64,000 nt of DNA from the NCBI GenBank assembly GCA_038531745.1, contig JBCBBJ010000003.1, positions 62,001-126,000 of the forward strand, read 5' to 3'. This DNA comes from CALLPQ01 sp038531745 (lineage in GTDB: Bacteria > Pseudomonadota > Alphaproteobacteria > Caulobacterales > Parvularculaceae). The first letter of the stretch is position 1; every line of letters begins with the position of its first letter. A program made the translations under genes and the position numbers. Positions 43,843 to 53,226 of the stretch are shown one piece after another. The notes below the pieces were generated by a model. It saw only the letters and a program-made list of their open reading frames with translations, was not told where the DNA came from and ran no database searches.

Positions 43843-45078
43843 TTACCCGCCCGATGCCAGGGTGTTCAACCGCAAGGTCGGTAATAGAATAGACAGAACG
43901 ATAACCATGACGATCAAACCCATGGCAACAATGATCACCGGCTCCAACAGCCGCAATGCCACGGTTGTGGCGGTTTCAAACTCCTCCTCCAAATGACCCG
44001 CGGTTTTGTCGAGGAGCGCCGGCAGTTCGCCTGACTTTTCGCCGGCGGCCACCATGTGGGTCATCATGGGCGGCAGAACGGCGGCGCGTTTCAACCCCTG
44101 CGAGAGGCCCGCGCCCTCGCGCACCATGGTGATGGTTGTGTCGAGTTGATCACGGATATGGCTGTTGGCGAGGGTCCGCTGGGCCCCGAGTAACGCGTCA
44201 ATCAAGGGAGCACCGCCGGCAAACAACGTCGCGAGTGTCCGCCCAAACCGGGCCCCATCAAGCGCGCGCATAAGTTTACCCAAAACCGGGATCCGGAGCA
44301 CCGCACGATCCACATGCCGCTTGATCCCGGGCCGTTTCATGCCCTGCCACCCGGCAAGCCCAGCGATCAGGATCACCCCCGCCATGAGAAGGCCATAGTC
44401 GCGCAGGGCGTTGGAGATGGCGATCACCACCTGCGTCAAGACAGGAAGCTCGGCGTCGAAGTCTTCGAACTGCACAACAATTTTTGGCACCACATAGCGC
44501 ATCAACGCAATCACAACGCCCATGGCAACAATGGCCAACGCCAGGGGATAGATCAGTGCCGTCATTGCCTTATTTTGCATATTGCGGTTCTTTTCCAGCA
44601 TGGTGGCAAGCCGCTCCATCACCGCGCCAAGGTCACCGGACGTTTCTCCAGCGGCAATAACGGCGCGGTAAAGCGCCGGAAAAGACTTCGGGTCTTCGGC
44701 CAATGCATCGGCAAAGCGCCAGCCTTCCAAAATACGCTCACGCACCTGCAAAATCAGGAGACGGACCTTTTCGCTGTCCGACTGGCTGGCAACGGCGTTC
44801 AGTGCCTCCTCCAGCGGAATGCCGGTGGCCACCAGGGTTGCCAATTGCCGGGTGATCAGCACCAGTTCTTTGGTTTTAAGATGTTTGGCACCGCGGGCCT
44901 TTGCGCCTTGGCCAAAGGATGCACCGTTCGCCCCTTTGGTGCGCGCATTGGTAATCTTTACCGGGGTCAGGCGTTGCTGGCGCAACTGGTCCCTGGCTTT
45001 TTTGGGGGTGTCGGCTGTGATGACACCGCGCTTATTGCGGCCTGTCAGGTCCAGGGCCTCATATTCAAACGTTGCCAT
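43843..45078 (-). CDS. gspF: Type II secretion inner-membrane platform protein F
   Basis: The ATG at 45078 (MATFEYEALDLTG) has a GGAGG site 4 bases upstream and overlaps gspE by 14 bases; an earlier start at 45102 is less likely. The 411-residue protein has two repeated GspF domains (LATLVATGIPLEEALNAVA and LATLFAGGAPLIDALLGAQ) and three membrane helices. Both halves carry the expected conserved GxP(L/I) motif. It is the polytopic platform component that works with GspE. Confidence 0.95.
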   Translation of the reverse strand: MATFEYEALDLTGRNKRGVITADTPKKARDQLRQQRLTPVKITNARTKGANGASFGQGAKARGAKHLKTKELVLITRQLATLVATGIPLEEALNAVASQSDSEKVRLLILQVRERILEGWRFADALAEDPKSFPALYRAVIAAGETSGDLGAVMERLATMLEKNRNMQNKAMTALIYPLALAIVAMGVVIALMRYVVPKIVVQFEDFDAELPVLTQVVIAISNALRDYGLLMAGVILIAGLAGWQGMKRPGIKRHVDRAVLRIPVLGKLMRALDGARFGRTLATLFAGGAPLIDALLGAQRTLANSHIRDQLDTTITMVREGAGLSQGLKRAAVLPPMMTHMVAAGEKSGELPALLDKTAGHLEEEFETATTVALRLLEPVIIVAMGLIVMVIVLSILLPTLRLNTLASGG

Positions 45079-46642
45079 CGGCCTCCTCCTGGCGAATGAC
45101 ACGGATGACTTCTTCGGTGGCGGTCAGGCCGGCACGCACATGGGCAAAACCCGACTGGGCCAGCGTATCGTTACGTCGGAACGCATGGCTCGCCATTTTC
45201 TGTTCGCTGGCATCATCATGGATCATGGATTTGAGGTCTTCATCCACGATCATCAATTCATAAACACCAATACGCCCCTCATAGCCGGTCTGGTTACATC
45301 GTCCGCACCCGGCTGGTTTGTAAAGGGTTATCGGCCCATCGGGTGCCTCTATGCGCTGGCGTTCAGCATCGTCAGGCGTATAGGGCACTTTACAGCTGGG
45401 GCATAAGCGGCGCACCAGCCGCTGTGCCATGACACCGGCAAGGGTTGACGACAATAAGAAAGGCTCAACGCCCATATCACGCAACCGCGTCACCGCGCCA
45501 ACGGCAGAATTGGTGTGGATCGTCGAAAGCACAAGGTGCCCGGTAAGAGAAGCCTGAACAGCAATCTCGGCGGTTTCCCCATCGCGGATTTCGCCGACCA
45601 TCACAACGTCCGGATCCTGGCGCAGGATCGCGCGCAAACCCGTGGCAAAACTCATCCCCACCTTGGGATTGATCTGCGTTTGCCCAACGCCATCAATGGC
45701 GTATTCTACCGGGTCTTCCACGGTCAAAATATTCCTACCCGGATCATTGAGAAGGCTCAAACCACCATAGAGCGTTGTTGTTTTCCCCGACCCGGTGGGC
45801 CCCGTTACGAGAATGATCCCGTTGGGTCGTTTAAGCAGGGTTTTGAACCGGTCCAGCGTTTTGCCCGGCATCCCCAGGGCATCAAGGTCGAGCTTTGCTT
45901 CCTCCTTATCGAGGATACGCATAACAACGCGCTCCCCAAACCGGGCCGGCAGGGTTGAAACCCGCACATCAACCGTCTTCCCACCGAGCGCGAGGGAAAT
46001 ACGCCCATCCTGAGGCACCCGTTTTTCGGCAATATCGAGCCGCGCCATGACTTTTAACCGCGAGGTAAAAACCGGCGTCATCCGTGCCGGCAAAGACAGA
46101 ACCTCGCGCAAAACGCCATCTATCCGTAGGCGAACAGAAAGACTGTTTTCATAGGGCTCCACATGAATATCGGACGCCTTGACCTTTACCGCCTCGGCGA
46201 TGAGCGCATTGATGAGCCGGATGACCGGTGCATCATCTTGCGTATCCAGAAGATCGGCGGTTTTCGGCAAGCCCTCCGCAAGGGAGGAGAGATCATCGTC
46301 ACCGGCAAGGTCAAGCTCATCGGTACTGATGCCCTCCACTGAATAAATCTCCGACAAACGCCGCTCAAACGCCTCGGCAGGCAAAATCTCAATGGTCACG
46401 GGCGCACGCACACACCGGCGCGCCTCCATCACGGCAAAGGGATCGGGCGCACTGCGCGCCCCGAGTTGAACAGGGACATTCTCAGTATCAAGAATGATTA
46501 GGCCATGTTCCTTAGCAAACCCGTAGGAGAGCTTTGCACCCACCCGCGCGCGCGGTTGGCTCGCGGCCTCCACCGCTGCAGCGTCCTCTGCCGGATACCC
46601 GTCGGTGTTGTTCGCCGGGATGGTGGGTGTCATAGTCTCCAT
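45065..46642 (-). CDS. gspE: Type II secretion ATPase E
   Basis: This 525-residue hexameric ATPase powers pseudopilus assembly. It has an N-terminal GspL-binding domain (residues 30-150), Walker A GPTGSGKTTTLYGGLSLL (about residue 283), the Asp box RQDPDVVMVGEIRDGETAEIA (Walker B and catalytic Glu) and a zinc motif CPSCKVPY...CGRCNQTGYEGR with four cysteines, which distinguishes GspE from many PilB homologues. The ATG at 46642 follows a GAGG site 11 bases upstream. It starts 53 bases after gspD. Confidence 0.96.
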   Translation of the reverse strand: METMTPTIPANNTDGYPAEDAAAVEAASQPRARVGAKLSYGFAKEHGLIILDTENVPVQLGARSAPDPFAVMEARRCVRAPVTIEILPAEAFERRLSEIYSVEGISTDELDLAGDDDLSSLAEGLPKTADLLDTQDDAPVIRLINALIAEAVKVKASDIHVEPYENSLSVRLRIDGVLREVLSLPARMTPVFTSRLKVMARLDIAEKRVPQDGRISLALGGKTVDVRVSTLPARFGERVVMRILDKEEAKLDLDALGMPGKTLDRFKTLLKRPNGIILVTGPTGSGKTTTLYGGLSLLNDPGRNILTVEDPVEYAIDGVGQTQINPKVGMSFATGLRAILRQDPDVVMVGEIRDGETAEIAVQASLTGHLVLSTIHTNSAVGAVTRLRDMGVEPFLLSSTLAGVMAQRLVRRLCPSCKVPYTPDDAERQRIEAPDGPITLYKPAGCGRCNQTGYEGRIGVYELMIVDEDLKSMIHDDASEQKMASHAFRRNDTLAQSGFAHVRAGLTATEEVIRVIRQEEADGNV

Positions 46643-46695
46643 AGGTTAACAGTCCTCGGGTCAAGTCTGTGCCAGTTTATTGCTAGACCAGCGTC

Positions 46696-48807
46696 TTAGT
46701 TTTGCGGGTCAACACCGGTAATGTCGTCGATCAACCGATTAAAATCATCCTGGGCACGGGGATCATTCAGAACCTCTTGCGCGCGGATATAATCAAATTT
46801 CCGCCGCGTTGCCGAATTGGCTGTCTGGCGATCGCGGATAATTGTGGGCCGTATAAAAATCATCAAATTATTGCGCACCTTTGACCGTTGGGTTGTTTTG
46901 AACAGATTGCCCACGCCCGGAATATCCCCCAGGAACGGCACTTTATCCTCATTGATCGCCTGATCGTCACTGATCAGTCCGCCGATTACAAGAATGTCCC
47001 CATCATCAACCAGTGCCGTCGTGGTGATCTCACTATTGTTCGTAATAAGATCCGTAGACGATGCAATAATCGGCCCGGCGATGGATGATATCTCCTGGCG
47101 AATTTCCATACGCACGGTACCGCCATCGGTAATCTGCGGGGTCACCTCCAAAATGGTGCCAACCTGTTCGCGCGATACGGTACGAAAAGCGTTGGAAAAA
47201 TCATCGCCAATTTGCTCGCCGGTTGTTATGGGAATTTCCTGCCCGTCCGAAAGCATGGCCGTTTGATTATCAAGCGTCACAACGGACGGGGTCGATAGAA
47301 CCCGTGATGACCCATCTTGCTGCAACGCCGTTAATAATGCGCCAAAAATGTTGCCACTACCAAAGGTGCCAGCCCCCCCAAGACCAAAACCGTTGATCCC
47401 CAGAAGCGAGCCAACCGCCGCCGCCGTCAGCGAGGAGGTAAAGTCAGGGTTTAGAAGACCTTGCTGGCCATTATCGGTTGTTGTGACGGTTCCGTCGGGC
47501 GCGGTTGTTGTCACGGTCGATTGGTTTTGGATGGGCGGGGTCAACGCACCGGTAAAGGCGGCGCCAGCAGCAGTAAGAATGTTCGGATTTTGACCCGATA
47601 CATTGGCGGAAAACGGAACAAAGCTGTCGCCGCTGCCGCTGATGAAATATTGAACGCCCACCTCGCGCGCCGTTGAGTCCGAGATATCAACAATGATGGC
47701 TTCAACCAAAACCTGGGCGCGGCGCACATCCAGCCGCTGGATGATAGACTCAACTTCGCGTCGCAACACAGCATCCCCGCGCACAACAATGGAGTTGGTT
47801 GGCGCATAAGCAGAGATGACCTGTTGCCCGCCGGTTCCGCCGCCGCTGGGCGTTGGCCCTTCGGTATTGGCCCGGCCATTGCCCAGTGTGGCTTGCAACA
47901 ACGGTAGCATTTCCTCAGCGTCCGAATGGCGTAGCGGAATGACCGACACCTCGGTGGAGGCAGCACCGGCGCGATCAAGCTCGCGGATGACATTTGCGAG
48001 TTTCGTCATGACCCGCGGCTCTGCACGAATGAGGAGAGAATTGCTGGCATCAACGGGAACAACACTGACGCGGCTGGCCGCGCTGCCATTTTCTTCGGCC
48101 AGGTCTTGCGCCACATCGGTCAGCACACGGGCGACCTCGCGCGCGGAGGCATTTACCAGCAATACGGTGCGAAACTCGCGCGTATCTCTGTCAAGCTGCG
48201 ACAGGATTTGCGCAAACCGCTGCACATTGGCGGGGCTATCCACAATCATCAGCGAGTTGCTGGACCGGATGGCCGTGGCCACTGCGCCCTCACTATTAAT
48301 CAGGGCAATATTGCGCGCCGCATCCTGCGCATCGATATATTGTAGGCGGAAGATTTGCGTGACGAGCCCGCCATCTCCATCGCTGCGGCCCACGGGGCCC
48401 GGCGCACGCTGCCCCTGGGACAGGGGAATGATGTTGTATTTCATGTCATCAATGGGTGTCGCCACAAAACCATTGATGCGCAGAATATTCTGAAACGCCG
48501 CCCACGCCTCATCGGGGCACATGGTGACATCTTCCGGAGCACGAATATTCACCTTGCCATTGACGCTACGGTCAATTGTCACAGTACGGCCGGTATCGCG
48601 CGCCATCTGCGTGATCAGCGCCTGCAGGTCCGCCCCGCCGTCAAAATTGAATTTAATATTGCAATTTTCCGGCGCACCGGCCCGGGCGTTTGCCGCCTGC
48701 GGCGTCACCGCTGCACCGACGAGGCCAACCGCAAGGGCAAGCACGCTTGCAGCCGCAAAGCGCCGTGAAGGGCGGGCGATTGGTTTTTGGAAGATAGGCA
48801 TCCGCAT
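46696..48807 (-). CDS. gspD: Type II secretion outer-membrane secretin D
   Basis: The ATG at 48807 is preceded by AAGGAT at 9 bases and is preferred over an ATG at 48840 inside gspC. The 703-residue protein has a signal peptide (to about residue 42), an N0 domain (NIKFNFDGGADLQALITQMARDTG), three N-domain repeats, and a C-terminal secretin pore with RRAQVLVEAIIVDISDSTAREVGVQYF, VLSTPSVVTLDNQTA and VPFLGDIPGVGNLFK. A Gly-rich loop interrupts N3 near residue 335. No S-domain for a classical pilotin is evident at the C-terminus. Confidence 0.96.
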   Translation of the reverse strand: MRMPIFQKPIARPSRRFAAASVLALAVGLVGAAVTPQAANARAGAPENCNIKFNFDGGADLQALITQMARDTGRTVTIDRSVNGKVNIRAPEDVTMCPDEAWAAFQNILRINGFVATPIDDMKYNIIPLSQGQRAPGPVGRSDGDGGLVTQIFRLQYIDAQDAARNIALINSEGAVATAIRSSNSLMIVDSPANVQRFAQILSQLDRDTREFRTVLLVNASAREVARVLTDVAQDLAEENGSAASRVSVVPVDASNSLLIRAEPRVMTKLANVIRELDRAGAASTEVSVIPLRHSDAEEMLPLLQATLGNGRANTEGPTPSGGGTGGQQVISAYAPTNSIVVRGDAVLRREVESIIQRLDVRRAQVLVEAIIVDISDSTAREVGVQYFISGSGDSFVPFSANVSGQNPNILTAAGAAFTGALTPPIQNQSTVTTTAPDGTVTTTDNGQQGLLNPDFTSSLTAAAVGSLLGINGFGLGGAGTFGSGNIFGALLTALQQDGSSRVLSTPSVVTLDNQTAMLSDGQEIPITTGEQIGDDFSNAFRTVSREQVGTILEVTPQITDGGTVRMEIRQEISSIAGPIIASSTDLITNNSEITTTALVDDGDILVIGGLISDDQAINEDKVPFLGDIPGVGNLFKTTQRSKVRNNLMIFIRPTIIRDRQTANSATRRKFDYIRAQEVLNDPRAQDDFNRLIDDITGVDPQN

Positions 48808-48820
48808 CGGTTGATGATCC

Positions 48821-49972
48821 TTATAATTCAACTTCATCACCGGAAGGTAACGTCAGCGCTTGGTCACTCTGTATGGTAATGACCTGTTCAATATCGATGG
48901 TCACGTTTTTGGGCACGCCGTCGCGTTCGACCACCAGATTAATGCGGCCCGTTTCAAGGGCACGCTCGGCGCTTTGGTACGCGCGGCGTAAATCGGTGGG
49001 CGGCGGCGCACCATTGATGCTCACCAGTAAATCCTGCGGCACGAGCCCGGCCTGGGCAAAGGCGCTCCGGTTCCGTCCAGGATAAAGATAAAGCTGCGGG
49101 TTGCCGTCATCACCCTGTCGGATGCGAAAGCTCACCAGATCGCGCAATTGAAAAGGGTTATCTTCACCGCTGTCATTTCCGGTCGTTGGCGCGGCGGCAT
49201 TACCCTGCGGTTGAGTGATTTGCGGCACCCCTGCGGGGACACTGTTTTGCGCCGCGCGATTGCGGATCGAGCCATTACGGACCAGCCCAGAAGATTGCCG
49301 GTTACGGGGTGTGCGGCCCGATGGGGCCCCGTCAGCATCGCGCATGCGTAAGACTTCGCGCACCCCTTCGCGCTCGATGACCACTTCGGTAAAACGAACT
49401 TCGGCGAGGGTAACGCCGTCAACAATTTCCGTACCCAGACCAAAAGAGTTCTGCCCATCGCCATTGCGCACATCGATGATCGCACTGGAATTGTCGCCAT
49501 TGACGATCACCCCATGCAAAACAAGATCAAGACTGGTTTCCTGCAATGTTGCCGTTTCAACAACGACAACATCGTTCACCGGCGCGCCGGTCATCGCAAA
49601 TGGATTTCGTGCACTGATACGGTCGGCGATATCGGGTTGCCCCTGGGCCGCGGGTACGATGGTTGGCGCGGTTTGCGGATACGGCAATGGCGCAAAGAGT
49701 GTCCAAAAGAGCTTGACACCCACCAAGACCGTCAGTCCAAGGAGCAAAATTTGGAGAAGGATCGCGGCAAGTCGTACCGGGATATGTCGCAAGACCGCGA
49801 CATTGGCAATTGGCCGATTATCCATTCGAAACCGGTTCGCGGTGGGCGCCAGGGTGCCACCGGGCGATTGGGCGAGGCTTGCAGCGGCCACAGGGGTCGA
49901 TGCTGCGCTCCGCGTGGGCCCGTCAGACCTTTGCGTGCCCATATCTTCCATCTGTGCCGACACCATGGACAT
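48821..49972 (-). CDS. gspC: Type II secretion protein C with PDZ domain
   Basis: The start is set at the ATG at 49972; the frame extends to a TTG at 49993 and no start has a strong ribosome binding site. The 383-residue protein has a cytosolic N-terminus of about 65 residues, a membrane helix (LAAILLQILLLGLTVLVGVKL), a homology region (SLDLVLHGVIVNGDNSSAIID) that contacts the secretin, a linker rich in Gln, Pro and Asn, and a C-terminal PDZ-like domain (LYPGRNRSAFAQAGLVPQDLLVSING) linked to substrate selection. It is the first gene of the secretion operon. Confidence 0.93.
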   Translation of the reverse strand: MSMVSAQMEDMGTQRSDGPTRSAASTPVAAASLAQSPGGTLAPTANRFRMDNRPIANVAVLRHIPVRLAAILLQILLLGLTVLVGVKLFWTLFAPLPYPQTAPTIVPAAQGQPDIADRISARNPFAMTGAPVNDVVVVETATLQETSLDLVLHGVIVNGDNSSAIIDVRNGDGQNSFGLGTEIVDGVTLAEVRFTEVVIEREGVREVLRMRDADGAPSGRTPRNRQSSGLVRNGSIRNRAAQNSVPAGVPQITQPQGNAAAPTTGNDSGEDNPFQLRDLVSFRIRQGDDGNPQLYLYPGRNRSAFAQAGLVPQDLLVSINGAPPPTDLRRAYQSAERALETGRINLVVERDGVPKNVTIDIEQVITIQSDQALTLPSGDEVEL

Positions 49973-50373
49973 GTTTTCGAACCGCTGTCCCAATTTCTTA
50001 CCAACATGCCAGCTTTATTAATGATAAAAGGGGCTGGCACCCTTGTTTGGCGCGGCTCTCTTGCCGCCCGCTGTGCAAATATAGGACAGAAGCGTTACCA
50101 AATCCGCAAAATCGTAATGCACATGCCACCACTGATCCGGTGCACGATCCACCGGAAAACGGTCAATCGCCTGCAGCTGGCAATCCTTTTTTCTCTCCCG
50201 CACCCCAACTTTCGAAATTATCTTAACTCTTCCACGAACCATTGCCAACGCGCGGGCGGGCCGGCGCGGCTATGCGCGCCAGCCTACACAAGCGTTTTCA
50301 CTGATTTGTGACCAAATAAGGCCTATCTATCTGAAAAGTTGGAGAGAATTCCGAGCGTTTTCAGACCTTCTGC
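49973..50373. other. Intergenic region between the TonB receptor gene and gspC
   Basis: These 400 bases hold the likely gspC promoter (leftward) and the end of the receptor transcript. An inverted repeat TCTGAAAA/TTTTCAGA (50330-50337 and 50358-50365, 20-base loop) lies 9 bases after the receptor stop codon and could stabilise or end that transcript. I see no gene or clear operator. Confidence 0.45.
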
Positions 50374-53121
50374 CTAGAACCGTTTGGTCAGGCTTGCGCT
50401 GAACACTTGGCCCAAATCATAAACATCGATTGGAACCACGGTGCCATTGGTGCCCTGCGCGGTGGTATTGTAATTATCGCCGAGAATATTCTGCACCTTC
50501 GCCTCGATTTGCCAGCCATCGGACCCGGCAAATTCAAATTCGCGTGCATAGACAAAATCGAGGGTGAGGGGCAGGCGCTCAACCGCATCGGGCACCTGTC
50601 CCGCCCCGATCAGGAGACCCACCTGTCGGATCCGCGCGGAGCTCCAATTGACCAGCAAAAAGGCACGGCTGCGGGTCTCTTCATCCTCAAGACCAATCTG
50701 GCCATTAACAATCCATTCGGACTGTCCCTGTAGCCGGCGCCCTTCGGCAACGAAATTTGACGCGTCAACCTCCCGCGCCGCGATATTTCCGCCAAAAACC
50801 GGGAAGGTCACCGTGCCATCGGCGCTGACCTCGGAGTCAGACCAGGTCAGGTTCGTGCCGATCACCAGGTCCTTGCCGCCCACAAAGCGGTTATTACCAA
50901 TCAAGTCAGCGAGATAGAAGCGCTGTTCATATTCGAACTCTATCCCAAAAAGCGTCGCGGACGGTGCGTTGATATAGGACACATTGATGTCATCACCCGA
51001 CGCGATGAAACTTTCCTCAATCGGATTTGTTAGGTCCTTGTAAAACCCGCCAACGGTGATGAATTGCTCCCGGCCAAAATACCACTCGAGCCGCGCATCG
51101 AAATTGTTAATTTCGGTGTTGACGAGGAATGGGTTGCCAAAGACCGAGATGTCGCGGTCGGTATCGGTAAAGAACGCCGCGCCCAGTTCCTGAAACTGGG
51201 GCCGGGTCACGGTTTGCGAAAAGGCCCCGCGCAGTTGCAGATTATCGCCAAAATTCCAAGTGGCGGTAACGGCAGGCAGGAAATATTCCTCATCAATACA
51301 GCTTTCATTCGTACCCGGACAGGCAGGGTTCCCGCCATTGGCACCCGCGTTCAACGAAGAAGACGCAGCGATGGAGAAGTTATCAACCAACTGCTCAGAC
51401 TGTTCATAGCGAACACCAGCCGACAGCCGAATAAAGTCACCAAGCTCAAGGTCCAGCCCCGCATAGGCCCCATGGATTGTTAGCGAGCCCTGATAAGCTT
51501 GCGGCTGAAAATCATCGGGAAATTCGGCCAGCTCAAAACCGCCCTGCTCCCCAATATTGCGGTCAGCCAATAGGAAATCGATCCGCTGGAAGAACAACGG
51601 ATCCGTATCAATGAGACCCGTTTCATTGCGAAAGCCAAAGCGGCGCAAGCGGTAATCGCGTTCATTATCCGTATACGCATAGCCGAATTTAAAATCATGT
51701 TGACGATCAAACAGGGTTATGGGCAGGTTCAAATCAATGCCACCGGAAAAGCTCGTGTCTTCAACCTTTGAGAAACGAACGCCAAAGGCCCCCTCCGATG
51801 CACTGGAATCAAGTCCGATCGCTGAACGGAATTCCTGGATCCGATTGCTGGGCGATAAGAACGTGTTGGCATCGCGCACATAGGTGAATTCGGTTTCAAA
51901 CGGCGCATCGCGAAAGGCCTCGGAATAGGCAATCCGCGGTTTGATGCTCAAGCCGCCAAGATTATCGAAAACATGGTCGGAACTACCCTGAACGGACCAA
52001 ACCTGATTTTCAAAAAACTCCAGGTTGGTAATGAAAATCTCGTCAAAGCCACCAAAGGAAAGCTCTTCGATCCCCACACGCTCGCGCGCTTCTTTCTGGG
52101 TCTTGCGGAGAAAAATGCCGGTGATGTTGAACTCGTGGTTATCGCCAACCTCCAGACCGCCCGATACCAGACCGTTCAACAGGACCGTTTCGGTAAGGCT
52201 TTCAAAATCAAAATCAGCGTTCCGAACCGATGCCTCGCCTGTATTGCCGTCAACCGCCGAGTCGCCCTGTTCACCGATTTTTGTCTGGAAATTTCGGGCA
52301 TAGCCAAGATTACCAACAATCCCGGCACGCACATCGCTATTTAGATCGAAGCTGGTGCCTGCGGCCACGTTAAATCCGTGATTGGGCGGGGTTGCATCTT
52401 CCTGCACAACACGCAAAGCCGAGTTCGGAAACGATGCCCCAATGGTGCGGATATCGGTTTCAGAGAAATTATCGGCTGTGACCGCGACACCGGGATTGGC
52501 TGCAAAAGCTGCCTCCAGCGGATCAGGGAAATTGCGAATACCGTCATCAAAACCAAGAAAATCGCGCTGACCCCCATCATAGGTCAAGCCATCACTGCCT
52601 GTGGTGACCAAATCGAGACCGATGGAGGTTTTGAATTCAAGAAAACTTTCATCGGGCACCGCTTTGGTACGCAATTCGATAAGACCGCCCCCAAATTCGC
52701 CTGAATATTCCGGTGAAAACGTCTTCTGTACAAGGACATTACTGATAATGGAGGTCGGAAAGAGATCAAGCGGCGCCACCCGGCGCAATGGCTCCGGACT
52801 TGGCAGCGGAGAGCCATTGAGCGTCAGGTTGGAGTAGCGCTCATTCAGGCCGCGGACGACAACGAACTTGCCCTGGCTCAAAGACAGCCCGGTCACACGG
52901 CGCAACGCGCCCGCAATGTCAGCGTCGCCCGTGCGCTGAAGCTTTACATCGGTCAGGACGTTGGAGATTTCCGCTGTTGCCCGTTTCTCATCGGGAATGT
53001 TCACACCACGGACAATAATCTCGTCGTCAAACTCAATCTGCGTGTCCTGTGCTGCTGCGCTAAAGGGCAATGCAACCGACGTCATAAGGACAGAGAGGGA
53101 AAAGGTAGAGAGCCGCCCCAT
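50374..53121 (-). CDS. TonB-dependent outer-membrane receptor
   Basis: This 915-residue protein has a signal peptide ending near residue 24 (FSAAAQD), a TonB-box-like segment DEIIVRG, a plug domain with ALRRVTGLSLSQGKFVVVRGLNERYSNLTLNGSPLPSPEP, and a beta-barrel ending in the terminal Phe (SASLTKRF) needed for outer-membrane insertion. The ATG has an AAGG site 7 bases upstream. Receptors of this type are found next to T2SS operons in several alphaproteobacteria. The substrate cannot be read from sequence. It lies downstream of the duplicated lipoprotein gene, with a strong hairpin between them. Confidence 0.93.
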   Translation of the reverse strand: MGRLSTFSLSVLMTSVALPFSAAAQDTQIEFDDEIIVRGVNIPDEKRATAEISNVLTDVKLQRTGDADIAGALRRVTGLSLSQGKFVVVRGLNERYSNLTLNGSPLPSPEPLRRVAPLDLFPTSIISNVLVQKTFSPEYSGEFGGGLIELRTKAVPDESFLEFKTSIGLDLVTTGSDGLTYDGGQRDFLGFDDGIRNFPDPLEAAFAANPGVAVTADNFSETDIRTIGASFPNSALRVVQEDATPPNHGFNVAAGTSFDLNSDVRAGIVGNLGYARNFQTKIGEQGDSAVDGNTGEASVRNADFDFESLTETVLLNGLVSGGLEVGDNHEFNITGIFLRKTQKEARERVGIEELSFGGFDEIFITNLEFFENQVWSVQGSSDHVFDNLGGLSIKPRIAYSEAFRDAPFETEFTYVRDANTFLSPSNRIQEFRSAIGLDSSASEGAFGVRFSKVEDTSFSGGIDLNLPITLFDRQHDFKFGYAYTDNERDYRLRRFGFRNETGLIDTDPLFFQRIDFLLADRNIGEQGGFELAEFPDDFQPQAYQGSLTIHGAYAGLDLELGDFIRLSAGVRYEQSEQLVDNFSIAASSSLNAGANGGNPACPGTNESCIDEEYFLPAVTATWNFGDNLQLRGAFSQTVTRPQFQELGAAFFTDTDRDISVFGNPFLVNTEINNFDARLEWYFGREQFITVGGFYKDLTNPIEESFIASGDDINVSYINAPSATLFGIEFEYEQRFYLADLIGNNRFVGGKDLVIGTNLTWSDSEVSADGTVTFPVFGGNIAAREVDASNFVAEGRRLQGQSEWIVNGQIGLEDEETRSRAFLLVNWSSARIRQVGLLIGAGQVPDAVERLPLTLDFVYAREFEFAGSDGWQIEAKVQNILGDNYNTTAQGTNGTVVPIDVYDLGQVFSASLTKRF

Positions 53122-53178
53122 TTTATCACCTTCAAAGGTATGGCCCGGTCAAGGGCCGTTCAATCAACAAATTACGGA

Positions 53179-53214
53179 AAAGGTCAGGCCCGCCCCGGGG
53201 GGAGCGGGCCTGAC
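53179..53214 (-). terminator. Hairpin between the surface lipoprotein gene and the TonB receptor gene
   Basis: An 11-base-pair perfect GC-rich stem (GTCAGGCCCGC at 53183-53193 with its complement at 53204-53214) has a 10-base loop. On the minus strand it is followed by CTTTTCC. It may partly terminate transcription or protect the upstream message, giving more lipoprotein than receptor from one transcript. Confidence 0.65.
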
Positions 53215-53226
53215 GGCGTCTATCGC

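Noticed and set aside
44314..45099. 261-residue plus-strand frame over gspF
   Set aside because: Shadow of gspF, which has all family motifs and correct operon spacing.
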